Assembly: GCA_900541205.1 (NCBI GenBank) | Contig: UQIV01000013.1 | Coordinates: 1-64,000 of the forward strand | Length of the DNA: 64,000 nt | From: an uncultured Collinsella sp. | GTDB lineage: Bacteria; Actinomycetota; Coriobacteriia; Coriobacteriales; Coriobacteriaceae | Direction of reading: 5' to 3' | Part shown: one piece after another, positions 51,185 to 60,420 of the stretch | How positions within the stretch are numbered: the stretch's first letter is position 1 | How the letters are laid out: each line of letters starts with the position of its first letter | The notes under the pieces: generated by a model | Told to the model about the DNA's origin: nothing | The model's input: the letters and a program-made list of their open reading frames with translations, nothing else | Database searches by the model: none | Program-made: the position numbers and the translations under genes

Positions 51185-51592
51185 CTACGACCGTGCGCCC
51201 TCGAGGAAGAAGCGACGGCTAAAGTAGTTGTACCAGGTGACGAGGAACGTTGCGATGGCCTTCATAGCCTGGTAGCCGATGCTCAAAAACGTGACGCCCA
51301 CAAACATGTACAGGTCGTTGAGGCCCAGACCGATTACCGACAGGATGGTGAAGATCGTGAACTCGCGCTTGCGGCTCATGCCCTCGCGATGGTCGAACAC
51401 GTACTTCATGCTGAGCCAGTAGTTAACCACGACGGACGTGGTAAACGAGACCGTGGTGCTCATCAAAAAGTCGAGGTGGAACAGCTCGACGAGCGCAATG
51501 AGCATGCCCCAGTCGATGCCAAAGGAGATAAGACCCACGACGGCGAACTTGAGGAACTGCTTGGTATGAGGTTGTGCCAGTGCCTTGCGCAC
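51185..51592 (-). CDS. GtrA family membrane protein 1
   Basis: A 135-aa protein (GTG start at 51592, weak ribosome site) with four membrane helices and the GtrA pattern KFAVVGLISFGIDWGM, VNYWLSMKYVFDHREGMSRKREF. GtrA proteins help move lipid-linked sugars across the membrane in O-antigen or teichoic acid glucosylation. No glycosyltransferase is nearby, so the partner is unknown. It is a tandem paralogue of the gene at 51811. Confidence 0.88.
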   Translation of the reverse strand: MRKALAQPHTKQFLKFAVVGLISFGIDWGMLIALVELFHLDFLMSTTVSFTTSVVVNYWLSMKYVFDHREGMSRKREFTIFTILSVIGLGLNDLYMFVGVTFLSIGYQAMKAIATFLVTWYNYFSRRFFLEGARS

Positions 51593-51810
51593 GTAATCAC
51601 ATCCAATGCGTTGATGAATCGAGCAGAGGATACTTTAGAGCTTTTGCAAGGGAAACGTAAGGTCTTTGGAAAGAACTATACGAACTCGCCAAATATTCAA
51701 GAGGTAATCCGCAAACGTTGAAAATTTGCCCGTAAACGAACGATGCCCACGGGCGATACTGTGCTGAGCGCGCATTGTCCGTGGGCATCGTAAGGCTGTA
51801 AGGTTGCGAG
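51593..51810. other. AT-rich gap with a + strand mini-ORF and a long dyad
   Basis: ATG 51613 to TGA 51720 reads 35 codons on the + strand, AT-rich for this genome, with only weak support; it could be the end of a decayed gene. CGATGCCCACGG / CCGTGGGCATCG at 51741-51790 is a 12-bp perfect stem that may terminate the second GtrA gene. Confidence 0.4.
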
Positions 51811-52206
51811 TTACTTGGTCTCGTCGCCCTCCAGGAAGATCTTTCGGGTCACAAAGTTGTAGACCATGACAAGCGCGGTGGCGCAGATCTTGGCGATATT
51901 GGCCTCGAGTCCCAGGCCGGCGTTGAGTGTCAGCACGATACCGTCGTTGAGTGCCAAGCCGATTACGGACAGCACGACAAAGATGATGAACTCGCGGCGG
52001 CGGCTCATGCCTTCCTTGTGCGCAAACACGTACTTCATGCTTGCGAGGTAGTTAAAGATGAGTGAGATGATAAAGCCGCTGGTGTTGGCGATTAGGATGT
52101 TGAGGCCCAGACCGTAGTGGAGCAGATTCATAATGCCAAAGTCGATAACCGTGGCAATGACGCCGACGACACCAAATTTCATGATCTGCGCAAGGAGCTT
52201 TTGCAT
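51811..52206 (-). CDS. GtrA family membrane protein 2
   Basis: A 131-aa protein from ATG 52206 (AGGCAGG upstream); a TTG at 52269 would add 21 charged residues. Four membrane helices with MKFGVVGVIATVIDFGIMNL and FNYLASMKYVFAHKEGMSRRREF, so it shares the MKYVF-x-H-(K/R)EGMSR(R/K)REF stretch with its neighbour. The duplication suggests related but separate glycan partners. It lies downstream of fbp on the same strand. Confidence 0.87.
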   Translation of the reverse strand: MQKLLAQIMKFGVVGVIATVIDFGIMNLLHYGLGLNILIANTSGFIISLIFNYLASMKYVFAHKEGMSRRREFIIFVVLSVIGLALNDGIVLTLNAGLGLEANIAKICATALVMVYNFVTRKIFLEGDETK

Positions 52207-52284
52207 GGTACCTGCCTTAAGCTGGCGCCGAAGCGCCGCGGGGATGACAAACTTAGCAAGTTTAGCCAATCCCCGCGGGTGGTG

Positions 52285-54201
52285 CTAGGCGCGCTCTTCG
52301 ATAGCACCGTTTCTATATGCATCGAGCAGCTGGCGCAGGTCCTGGATCTGGCTGCGAATCTTGGCGCCAGTATCGGTGTCGCTCACCATGCGGCGACGGT
52401 CTGCTTGGTCAAAACGGTTGGTCTCGCTTTCGATGTCCACGTTGCGCGTGAGTGCCTCGGCAACCGTCGTAAAGGCCCGGTGCGACTTGAGGCGGCAGCC
52501 GCGCGAGCTCGAGATGAGCGTATAGCCGGCGATACCCGTCTTGGGATGGTAAGCGCGGCAGAAGCCGCCATCGATGACCAGTAGCTTGCCCTCGGCGCGG
52601 ATGGGCTGCTCACCCTTGGTGGTTTTAACGGGCGTGTGGCCGTTGATGATGTGGCCGGTCGGCGAACATGCCATGGGCGCGACGCCAAACTCGCGCATGA
52701 TGTCGTCGCAGACCGAGGGCGACTTGGTAAGCGTAAAGTATGGGTCCATCGGCTCGACCCAGGTGCTCTTATCGGCGATATAGGCGCGCTCAAAGGTACG
52801 CACCAGGCGTCCGCTGGCGGGCGAGTTAAAGCCAATCCACAGGTACCACATCCAGTCGAGAGCGTCGCGGTCGCCCACGCGCCAGGCGCGGCGGGCGATG
52901 TGGTCGCAAAAATCGAGATAATCGCGGCCAGCGTGCCAGGTGCCCAGACAGTTCATGCTGCTAAAGGTGCCGTCTTCGTTGAGCGGAACGCAGCCGTGGA
53001 AGAGCAGGTTGCCGTTGGCGACCTTGTACATCGAGCCGTGGGAATAGAGGAAATCGATATGGCGATGCAGGTGATCGGCGGTGACAAACTCGGACACGAG
53101 CTTGTCGATGATGTGCTGCTCCTGAGACGTGAGCGTATAGGGGTCCGCCGGGTCGACGGTGGGGAAGTCGTTGGTCGTGAGCGGCCACACGCTGCCGTCG
53201 GCGAGCGTGACCGTGCCGGTGTCGTGGTCGATCTTGTCGAGTAACAGGCGGTCGGTCATATCGAACTCGGGGTGGCGCTGGATAATCTGGCCCTCGAGCT
53301 TAAAGAGCAGCACGTTGATGGCCTTGATCAGCGGGGTGATGGACTCACCGGCGGTGTAGGCGGCATCGGCAAAGGCGACAAGCTCGCGCAGCGAGATGCC
53401 GTAGTCGTTCTCGAGGATCTCGTAATTGTCGTAGCGTAGGTTGTTGCGCAGCACCGTGGCGATGCAGGCGGGCTCACCGGCGGCGGCGCCCATCCACAGC
53501 AGATCGTGGTTGCCCCACTGGATGTCGAGCGAATGATAGGTGAGCAGGCGGTCCATAATCTTGGCAGCGCCGCCGCCACGGTCGAAGATATCGCCCACCA
53601 GGTGCAGGTGGTCGACGGCCAGGCGCTTGATGAGCGAGGCGAGCGACTCGATAAAGTCGTCGGCGCTGGCGGTCTCCAGGATGGACTCCACGATGCGCTC
53701 GTGATAGCGCACGCGATAGTTGTTCTCGTCCGGGTGCGTGTGCAACAACTCGTCGATGATATAGGCGTAGTCGCGCGGGATGGCCTTGCGCACCTTGGAG
53801 CGCGTGTAGCGGCTTGAAAGCGAGCGAGCGACCATGATGAGCTGGTCAAGCATCGTCTTGTACCAGGTTGGCGAGTCCTCGCGCTGGCTGCGGACCAGCT
53901 CGATCTTCTCGCGCGGGTAGTAGATGAGCGTGCACAGCTCGCCCTTTTCGTCAAAGGAGAGCGTGTCGCCAAAGATCTCGTCGACATGTTCGCGCACGAC
54001 GCCCGAGCAGTTATTGAGGATGTGCATAAAGGCTTCGTACTCGCCGTGCACGTCGCTCATAAAATGCTCGGTGCCCTTGGGTAGGTTGAGGATGGCCGAG
54101 AGGTTGATAATTTCGGTAAACGCGGATTGTTCGGTGGGGAACTGTCTCGACAGCAGGCGCAGATACTTGAAGTCTTGCGGGTTGCGATCGAATGCGACCA
54201 T
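52285..54201 (-). CDS. fbp: fructose-1,6-bisphosphatase, class III
   Basis: A 638-aa class III enzyme from ATG 54201 (GGAAGG upstream; 26 extra codons upstream are not supported). The calcineurin-type phosphoesterase metal motifs are visible: SDVHGEYE, GDIFDRGGG and GNHDLLWMGA, followed by the long class III C-terminal part (INGHTPVKTTKGEQPIRAEGKLLVIDGGF). It dephosphorylates fructose 1,6-bisphosphate in gluconeogenesis. Divergent from degV. Confidence 0.96.
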   Translation of the reverse strand: MVAFDRNPQDFKYLRLLSRQFPTEQSAFTEIINLSAILNLPKGTEHFMSDVHGEYEAFMHILNNCSGVVREHVDEIFGDTLSFDEKGELCTLIYYPREKIELVRSQREDSPTWYKTMLDQLIMVARSLSSRYTRSKVRKAIPRDYAYIIDELLHTHPDENNYRVRYHERIVESILETASADDFIESLASLIKRLAVDHLHLVGDIFDRGGGAAKIMDRLLTYHSLDIQWGNHDLLWMGAAAGEPACIATVLRNNLRYDNYEILENDYGISLRELVAFADAAYTAGESITPLIKAINVLLFKLEGQIIQRHPEFDMTDRLLLDKIDHDTGTVTLADGSVWPLTTNDFPTVDPADPYTLTSQEQHIIDKLVSEFVTADHLHRHIDFLYSHGSMYKVANGNLLFHGCVPLNEDGTFSSMNCLGTWHAGRDYLDFCDHIARRAWRVGDRDALDWMWYLWIGFNSPASGRLVRTFERAYIADKSTWVEPMDPYFTLTKSPSVCDDIMREFGVAPMACSPTGHIINGHTPVKTTKGEQPIRAEGKLLVIDGGFCRAYHPKTGIAGYTLISSSRGCRLKSHRAFTTVAEALTRNVDIESETNRFDQADRRRMVSDTDTGAKIRSQIQDLRQLLDAYRNGAIEERA

Positions 54202-54521
54202 GAAACACCTTCCGATGGGGCTGGTAAAACTGATAAACAGCGTCAAACGTTTACCAGTATGCGCCGCTTTTGTTTCCATTTTGCGCCAGCGGCTGAATTG
54301 TCGGCTGAACGGTTTGGTAAATCGATTTAGTTGAGGTAGATATGGCGGTTGAGTGGAGACGACAGAAGGTGTTTTCTCAGATATTTATGCGTGGGGTCGG
54401 TGGAGACGATGGTGGTAAAGATGTTCGCTATTTTTGGTTCGATTTGGTAAATAGTGGACATATGTACCGTATGTAGGCTCACTGTGCGATAATTTGCGCA
54501 GCAATGAGTAAGGAGCCTCAT
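54202..54521. other. divergent promoter gap, fbp/degV
   Basis: No gene. An extended -10, TGCGATAAT (54485-54493), can serve degV. A clear -35 is not visible. Confidence 0.45.
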
Positions 54522-55412
54522 ATGAGTGATTTTGTCCTGACCTGTGAATCCGCCGCCGACCGAACCCGTGAGTTCTTTGCGTCGCGCAATATCCCTGTCG
54601 TGTGTTTTCATTACGAGATCGACGATGTTGTCTATACGGACGATCTGTATCAGTCGATTACGCCGGACAAGTTTTTTGCCCAGATTGCCGCGGGCGCCAT
54701 GCCCAAGACGTCCCAGGTGAGCGTGGGTGAGTACGAGGAGTTTTGGGAGCCGTTTGTTGCCGAGGGTAAAGACGTGCTGCACCTGACGTTGTCGTCGGGT
54801 ATTTCGGGTACGTATGGATCGGCCTGCGTTGCGGCGCAGATGCTCGCGGATCGCTATCCCCAGGGCGGCAAGGTGCGCGTCATCGATTCGCTGGCGGCGT
54901 CTTCGGGCTTTGGCCTGTTGCTGGAATATGCCGCCGACGTGCGCGATAGCGGAGCTTCACTCGACGAGACGGCTGCCTGGATCGAGGAGCACAAGCTCAA
55001 CCTGCACCACTGGTTCTTCTCGACCGATCTGTCGAGCTACCTACGAGGCGGTCGTATTTCGGCTGCGAGCGCGATCATTGGCACGGCGCTTAAGATTTGC
55101 CCGCTTATGACGGTCGATTGCGAAGGTAAGCTGTCGCCACGTGAGAAAATTCGCACTAAGAAGCGCGCGATTTCCGAGATGGCCAAGACCATGATGGCAC
55201 ACGTGCAGGACGGTGCGGATTATTCGGGTAAGTGCATCATGTCGCACTCGGCGTGCCGCGAGGATGCCGAGGCAGTTGCGGCGCTGATTGAGGAACAGGT
55301 TCCGCAGCTTAAAGGCAAGATTGAGATCAATGACATCGGTACTCTGATTGGCTCGCATACCGGACCTGGTACGGTGGCGCTCTTCTTTATGGGCGACAAG
55401 CGCGTGGATTAA
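54522..55412 (+). CDS. DegV family fatty-acid-binding protein
   Basis: A 296-aa protein from ATG 54522, with AAGGAG six bases before it (an upstream ATG is in frame but lacks one). N-terminal FVLTCESAADRTREFF, SSGISGTYGSAC and VIDSLAASSGFG are DegV marks that hold a bound fatty acid. In Firmicutes FakB-type DegV proteins present fatty acids to FakA kinase; no fakA is next to it. The C-terminal part ends GSHTGPGTVALFFMG, the usual family closure. Confidence 0.93.
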   Translation: MSDFVLTCESAADRTREFFASRNIPVVCFHYEIDDVVYTDDLYQSITPDKFFAQIAAGAMPKTSQVSVGEYEEFWEPFVAEGKDVLHLTLSSGISGTYGSACVAAQMLADRYPQGGKVRVIDSLAASSGFGLLLEYAADVRDSGASLDETAAWIEEHKLNLHHWFFSTDLSSYLRGGRISAASAIIGTALKICPLMTVDCEGKLSPREKIRTKKRAISEMAKTMMAHVQDGADYSGKCIMSHSACREDAEAVAALIEEQVPQLKGKIEINDIGTLIGSHTGPGTVALFFMGDKRVD

Positions 55413-55471
55413 CGTTCGTGGGCTGGCTGACAGTTTTAACTGCTGTGCCTGTCCCTCCTGACATTCGATAA

Positions 55472-55512
55472 CAGCAAGGCCCGTTCCGTTGTTTGTGGGG
55501 CGGGCCTTGCTG
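55472..55512. terminator. bidirectional hairpin between degV and the TIM-barrel gene
   Basis: CAGCAAGGCCCG / CGGGCCTTGCTG, 12-bp perfect stem in a convergent gap. Confidence 0.75.
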
Positions 55513-55518
55513 TTGCGG

Positions 55519-56610
55519 CTAGCGTTTCTTTCCGCGGAAGAAGAAGCCGTGCAGTGATGGCTTGAGGCCGCGGTTGGCGCGATGCTCCTCGACACGCTCG
55601 TGGATCGAAGCGACGCGCTCGATGACTTCGTCGGGAATCGGCACGTCGGGATTCATGTTCTCGACCTGGCTGACCTCGGCGGCGGCGACTTGGTCGATAA
55701 TGGGCACATCGTCGCGCGAGATGACAGGTGTGGCGTCCTCCTTCATCTTGCGGTAACGCTGCATCATGTCGGTCTGCAGCTGCTGGGCCGAAGGCGGCGT
55801 CCAGATGATGGCGTTGGCGCCGGCGGCGATGGTCTCACGGATGCTCTCGGGCGTCTTGCCGCCCGGCGCGATGAGCGGCAGGTTGGGATAGTGCTCGCGC
55901 AGTTCACGCAGGACCTGGGGCGTGTTTTTGCCGGCGGCGATGTTGAGAATCTTGGCTCCGGCGCGCACTTTGGCATGCGCATCATCGTCGCAACGTACGA
56001 CCGTGGCGATGACAGGGATGTCGGCGATGTTGGTGATGTGCTCGACCATCTCGGCGGTGGCGGGGGAGTTGACCACGCAGCCCGCCGCGCCCTGCATCTC
56101 GGAGACGGCTGCCATCTGCACGGAGCGCTTACCGGTCGTAGTTCCGCCGCCCACACCTACAAAGACCGGGCACTCGGCGACGGTCAGCAGCGCCTGCGTA
56201 ATGGCCGGCTGCGGCGTGAAGGGGTAAACGGCAAAGACAGCATCGGCGTTGGAGTTGCGGATAACCGCGACATCGGTGGTGTAAATGAGCGATTTGATGC
56301 GGCGGCCGAAGAGCTTGAAGCCGCTGGCCTCCTCGATCTCGTCGGGCATGCGGAGGGCCGCCTTGCGCAGACGTCCGTCGATGGGCAGCGGCTCCATGGG
56401 GAGCAGTCCGTTGGGGGTCACGGCTACCTGGGGCTCGGTGAACTCGTCTGCGAGCTCGACCTCGGAGAAATCGACCGAGGCGACGATGTCCTCGTGAACC
56501 TCGGCGGGCACATCGATGGGAGCTTGGTCGTTTGCCGCGGCAGGCGTGTCGAAGGAGCTGGTGCCGACGAAGGCGTCGAAGCGCTCATTTAGATCCTTGA
56601 GGGTATCCAT
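55519..56610 (-). CDS. conserved TIM-barrel protein ('hydrolase' family), unknown function
   Basis: A 363-aa protein whose middle (residues 75-280) matches a conserved Firmicutes/Coriobacteria barrel family: LPIDGRLRKAALRMPDEIEEASG, GRRIKSLIYTTDVAVIRN, ADAVFAVYPFTPQPAITQALL, GVGGGTTTGKRSV and GANAIIWTPPSAQQL. The family is often labelled hydrolase without biochemical proof. Extra N-terminal (1-70) and C-terminal (290-363) charged tails surround it. The ribosome site is weak (GAGCC). Function unknown. Confidence 0.8.
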   Translation of the reverse strand: MDTLKDLNERFDAFVGTSSFDTPAAANDQAPIDVPAEVHEDIVASVDFSEVELADEFTEPQVAVTPNGLLPMEPLPIDGRLRKAALRMPDEIEEASGFKLFGRRIKSLIYTTDVAVIRNSNADAVFAVYPFTPQPAITQALLTVAECPVFVGVGGGTTTGKRSVQMAAVSEMQGAAGCVVNSPATAEMVEHITNIADIPVIATVVRCDDDAHAKVRAGAKILNIAAGKNTPQVLRELREHYPNLPLIAPGGKTPESIRETIAAGANAIIWTPPSAQQLQTDMMQRYRKMKEDATPVISRDDVPIIDQVAAAEVSQVENMNPDVPIPDEVIERVASIHERVEEHRANRGLKPSLHGFFFRGKKR

Positions 56611-56801
56611 GGAGGCTCGATTCTATGTGATGACGGCCGGCGCGATGCAGCCGGAATAGCGAATGCTAAATCGTTTGACGAGTTGATTTTTCCCCGCCGC
56701 GCCATCCGTTAGACCGAAGGGCCGGCGAACGTGAAGGAGCTGTGGTGGCGGGTATCGAGGTGCTATCTTGAAAGTCCCGTTTAAAAGAGAGGTGACGCGG
56801 T

Positions 56802-56972
56802 ATGGAATTGACAGCAATGTTTGGCTCGATTGGCCTGTGTGTGGCCGCAATCGTTGCCGCCGCGGTCATCTACTTTGCGGTCACGGCCATTAAGGGCAAA
56901 AGGGCCGAACGCAAAGAGCGCGAGGCGCTTAAGCAGCATCGCGACCAGCAGGGCAAACGCGCACAGAGATAG
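56802..56972 (+). CDS. 56-residue single-helix membrane protein
   Basis: A small gene with AGAGAGGTG seven bases before ATG 56802. One membrane helix (residues 8-31: GSIGLCVAAIVAAAVIYFAV) and a basic C-terminal tail (KGKRAERKEREALKQ). N-out/C-in is likely by the positive-inside rule. No family is recognised. It is convergent with the RsmB-type gene. Confidence 0.7.
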   Translation: MELTAMFGSIGLCVAAIVAAAVIYFAVTAIKGKRAERKEREALKQHRDQQGKRAQR

Positions 56973-56996
56973 CTTGTTGAGTTTTGGATCCGTGCG

Positions 56997-58100
56997 CTAG
57001 CTGCGTTTTCGGATCAGGGCAATGTAGAAGCCCTCAAAGTCGCGGCTAGGCGGAATGGTCAGCGTGCCGGGCAGGCCGTTGGCGATGGCCGATACCTGAC
57101 CCGCGGCGATTGCCTCGGTCAGGGCGTTGGACTCGATGCGCGGCTCCTCACCAGCTTCCTGGGCGCGGCGTGCTTCACTTTCGCTTGACGTGCTGTCGAG
57201 GGGGATAAGCTCGCAGTCCATGTGCTTGTCGAGGGCTTCTTGCAGGGCGTCCTCGTTTTCCTGCGGCAAGATCGAACAAGTCGAATAGACGAGCGTGCCG
57301 CCCGGTTTGAGGGCTCCCATGGCGCGGTCCAGAAGTGCTCGCTGCGAGCGCGCGCACTTGCTCAGCAGCTGCTCGGTCAGGCCGCGCAGGCTTTTCTCGT
57401 TGCCGCTGATGACGGTGCCTGTGCCGGTGCAGGGAGCGTCGAGCAGGATGCGGTCAAAGCGGAAGAACTCGTCGAGCTCGCGTGCGTCGATGCGCATGAC
57501 GGGCACGTTTTTGGCACCCTGGCGATGGAGGTTTGACTCGAGCTTTTCGGCGCGGGGAATGCTCATCTCGCAGGCTGTGAGGTGCGCCTGGCCCTGGGTG
57601 AGGGCGGCGATCTGCGTCGTCTTGCCGCCAGGGGCTGCGCACATGTCCAGGATGTCCTCGCCTGCCTGGGCGCCCAACACCAAAGGCGGCATCATGGACG
57701 ACAGGCTCTGCAGATAGATCTTGCCGTCGCGATAGATGTCGAGATCCCACAGATCGGAAACCTGGGCCTCGGGCAGGATAAAGGCGTCCGGGTACCATGC
57801 GACGGGGCGGTGGGCGATGGCGGCTGCGTCGAGCGCGGCGGCGATGTCCTCGGCGGTTGCCTTGAGCGTGTTGGCGCGTAGCGTGACCGGGCGTGTGGCA
57901 GCGGCGCCGAAGCCCTCGATCATGAGCTCGGCATCGGTGGGGGCATAGGCGCCGGCGACCGTGTCGACCATAAAGCGCGGCAGGTCGGCGGCGCAGGGAA
58001 GGGCGGCAAGCTGGTCGGAAAGCTCGGTAGCGGCAAACTGCCTGAGCTTGAGCTCGGCCTTGACCTGCTTTTTCTGCTTACGACGACGCGGCTTGGACAT
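56997..58100 (-). CDS. RsmB/NOP-family RNA (cytosine-5) methyltransferase
   Basis: A 367-aa SAM-dependent methyltransferase. SAM binding is at DMCAAPGGKTTQIA; the two catalytic cysteines are in DAPCTGTGT and VYSTCSILPQENED, as in rRNA m5C enzymes. The C-terminus keeps RDFEGFYIALIRK. It lacks the RNA-binding NusB domain of true RsmB, so an RsmF/YebU-like target is more likely. GGAAGG precedes ATG 58100. Confidence 0.92.
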   Translation of the reverse strand: MSKPRRRKQKKQVKAELKLRQFAATELSDQLAALPCAADLPRFMVDTVAGAYAPTDAELMIEGFGAAATRPVTLRANTLKATAEDIAAALDAAAIAHRPVAWYPDAFILPEAQVSDLWDLDIYRDGKIYLQSLSSMMPPLVLGAQAGEDILDMCAAPGGKTTQIAALTQGQAHLTACEMSIPRAEKLESNLHRQGAKNVPVMRIDARELDEFFRFDRILLDAPCTGTGTVISGNEKSLRGLTEQLLSKCARSQRALLDRAMGALKPGGTLVYSTCSILPQENEDALQEALDKHMDCELIPLDSTSSESEARRAQEAGEEPRIESNALTEAIAAGQVSAIANGLPGTLTIPPSRDFEGFYIALIRKRS

Positions 58101-58137
58101 CCGTCTTTCCTTCCCATTCCATTACATGTCGAGTGTT

Positions 58138-60288
58138 TTAGTACTGGCTCTCGTGCTTGCTAAAGAAATCGAAGCGCGGGGGCAGCGGCTTCACGCGGTG
58201 CTCGCCGGGCTTCTCGCCCAGGCTCTCCACAAACTCGTCTGTGGAGGCAAAGATGTTATCCCAGCTAAAGAAGGCGACCGGATCGACGTCGAAGTACTCG
58301 CAGATGAGCTCGCAGCCAGCCGGGACGATGCCGTGCATCAGGACGGTCGCCACGCGCAGCTCGGTAAAGGCATCAACCAGGGCCTGCGTCATCGCTGCGT
58401 TTGCTTCGTCGCCCTCGAGCTTGTTGGCGGCCTTGGAGGCGTCGCTCCAGCGCTTGTTGGCGGCGCGCAGGTAGTCGTCGCACACGGCAAGCGCACGGTG
58501 CGTCTCGAACTTGTACATGGCCTGCTCAAAGGCAAGGATGGCCTGCTCGGCAGCCTCGACCACGGCAGCAGAGCAGGCCCCGGCCGGAATGCAACCGTTG
58601 CGATAGGGGCTCTCGTCGCCTTCCTTGACGGCGACGCCGTAGAAGCAGCTGCGGGCCAGGCGGTTGAAGACGCCGGTCAAAAGGGCGCTCTCCTTAAGGG
58701 CGGGGTCGATGACGCGCTTGTCGTCGCAGGCATGTACCTCGTTGCCGTCCTTGTCCTTGCCGGTCACGCGGGTGTCGTATGCCTTGGGGCTAAAGCTCAC
58801 CGGCTTCTCGGACAGGCCGAGCGAAAGCCAATGCGCACGCATCTGCTCGCAGGTGTAGTGGTTGAGCAGGTCGTCTGCCGGCGGGGGAGGCGTCTGCGAG
58901 GACGAGCTTGCCTTTTTGCCCATGTAGAGCAGGTGATAGCAGGCGCTGACGGTGCTCTGCGTGAGGTTCCACCCCAGGGCCTCCCACATGGCGGTCTGCG
59001 CGATGCAGTAGAAGTAGATGTTGTCCTGGCCAATGAACTGGTAGATCTGTGCGTCATCCGAGCACCACCAGTCGCGCCAGTCGAGCGAGCTGTGCTGGTA
59101 GGTGGGCGCGGGGACCTGCGTGGAATCGGCGGAGGGCTCGCCCATAAGGGCGGCGTCCTGGGCGGCGACACCTTCGGTCACGCCGGCGGCCTTGGCATCG
59201 CGTGCGAGCACGGTGCGGGTGTAGCTGATGGGCGCCCACAGGCTCTCGGGCCAGCACCAGCAGGTGACGTCGGAAACGCCGTCGACCTCGGGCACCGGAA
59301 CGCCCCAGTCGATGTTGCCGGTGATGCGGAAGGGCACGAGCGCCTTGCCGCTGCGGAAGCGCACGCCGCCGTTGGCGAGCACCGCGTGGGCGTCGTCGCG
59401 TTCCTTCCAGCTGGGGAAGGTGACGGTAAAGCTGCTCTTGTTGCCCTCGGGCTCCAGCACGGTGTGCTCGGGCAGCTGGTCCTCGACGGCGTCGAAAGCC
59501 TCGCGGAACTTGTTCTGAATATAGAGCTGGGCCGGCAGCAGCCACTCCTCCATGGTCTTGGAGACCACGGAGCGAACCTGCGGGTTCTGGGCGAGCTTGG
59601 CGGTGTAGGTCTTCATAAAGTCGAGGTAGGCCGGCAGGTCAAAATAGAGGTTGTCGACCGGGCGCAGCTCGGGCACCTCGCCGGTGAGCTGGCTCTTGGG
59701 CGCGATGAGCTCCTCGGGCTCAAACTGGTGACCCAGATCGCACTCGTCGGCATAGGCCTTCTCGGACTTGCAGCCCTGGATGGGGCAGCGGCCGATGACT
59801 TGACGGCCGTTGAGGAACGTGCCCGCCTTGGCGTCGTAGAACTGCAGCGTGGAGCGCTTGGAGATGGTGCCCTGCTCGTGTAGGCGCTCGATAATCTCGG
59901 CGGTCACCTCGTTGTGGATCTGGGCAGCCGGCTCAAGACCCGAGCCGCCGTAGATATCGCAGCTGATGTTGTAGTTGTTGAGGGTCGCGGCCTGGCGGGA
60001 GTGATTGGACTCGACATACTCGTTAATGGACTTGTCGTAGCCCTCGTTCTCCTTGAGCTTGCGGTAGCTCTCCATGATGGGCGAGCCATAGCAGTCGGTG
60101 CCCGAGGTGAAGATGACGTTCTCGCGGCCCAGACGGTCGCGCAGGAAGCGGGCGAAGAAGTCGGCCGGGACAAAGACGCCGCCAACGTGGCCAAAGTGAA
60201 GGCCCTTGTTGCCGTAGGGCTCGCCGGCGGTGACGATGGCGCGGCGAGGCCAGCTGGGACGGTCGTTCATGGAGTATTTGGATGCCAT
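58138..60288 (-). CDS. methionyl-tRNA synthetase-like class I tRNA ligase
   Basis: A 716-aa protein from ATG 60288 (AAGGAG upstream). It has the MetRS fold: HIGH-like LHFGHVGG (H31, H34), VIFTSGTDCYGSP, a zinc site C169-x4-C174...C184-x3-H188 (one Cys replaced by His), and an anticodon-binding helical C-terminus. The KMSKS region reads MGKKASSSSQ near residue 457, so the second lysine is lost. Either this is a divergent clade of working MetRS or a paralogue with another role; whether a second metG exists elsewhere decides this. Confidence 0.82.
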   Translation of the reverse strand: MASKYSMNDRPSWPRRAIVTAGEPYGNKGLHFGHVGGVFVPADFFARFLRDRLGRENVIFTSGTDCYGSPIMESYRKLKENEGYDKSINEYVESNHSRQAATLNNYNISCDIYGGSGLEPAAQIHNEVTAEIIERLHEQGTISKRSTLQFYDAKAGTFLNGRQVIGRCPIQGCKSEKAYADECDLGHQFEPEELIAPKSQLTGEVPELRPVDNLYFDLPAYLDFMKTYTAKLAQNPQVRSVVSKTMEEWLLPAQLYIQNKFREAFDAVEDQLPEHTVLEPEGNKSSFTVTFPSWKERDDAHAVLANGGVRFRSGKALVPFRITGNIDWGVPVPEVDGVSDVTCWCWPESLWAPISYTRTVLARDAKAAGVTEGVAAQDAALMGEPSADSTQVPAPTYQHSSLDWRDWWCSDDAQIYQFIGQDNIYFYCIAQTAMWEALGWNLTQSTVSACYHLLYMGKKASSSSQTPPPPADDLLNHYTCEQMRAHWLSLGLSEKPVSFSPKAYDTRVTGKDKDGNEVHACDDKRVIDPALKESALLTGVFNRLARSCFYGVAVKEGDESPYRNGCIPAGACSAAVVEAAEQAILAFEQAMYKFETHRALAVCDDYLRAANKRWSDASKAANKLEGDEANAAMTQALVDAFTELRVATVLMHGIVPAGCELICEYFDVDPVAFFSWDNIFASTDEFVESLGEKPGEHRVKPLPPRFDFFSKHESQY

Positions 60289-60420
60289 GGGACTCCTTCG
60301 CATATGGTGAGAGCGCAGTCGGGCGCGGGGCTCGGCGACGCAGTGGTCAATTCGTGCATATCGTTCGACATTATCGCACATGCGGGCGGGTGCGTGACGG
60401 GGGCGCTATCCTAAGATGCT

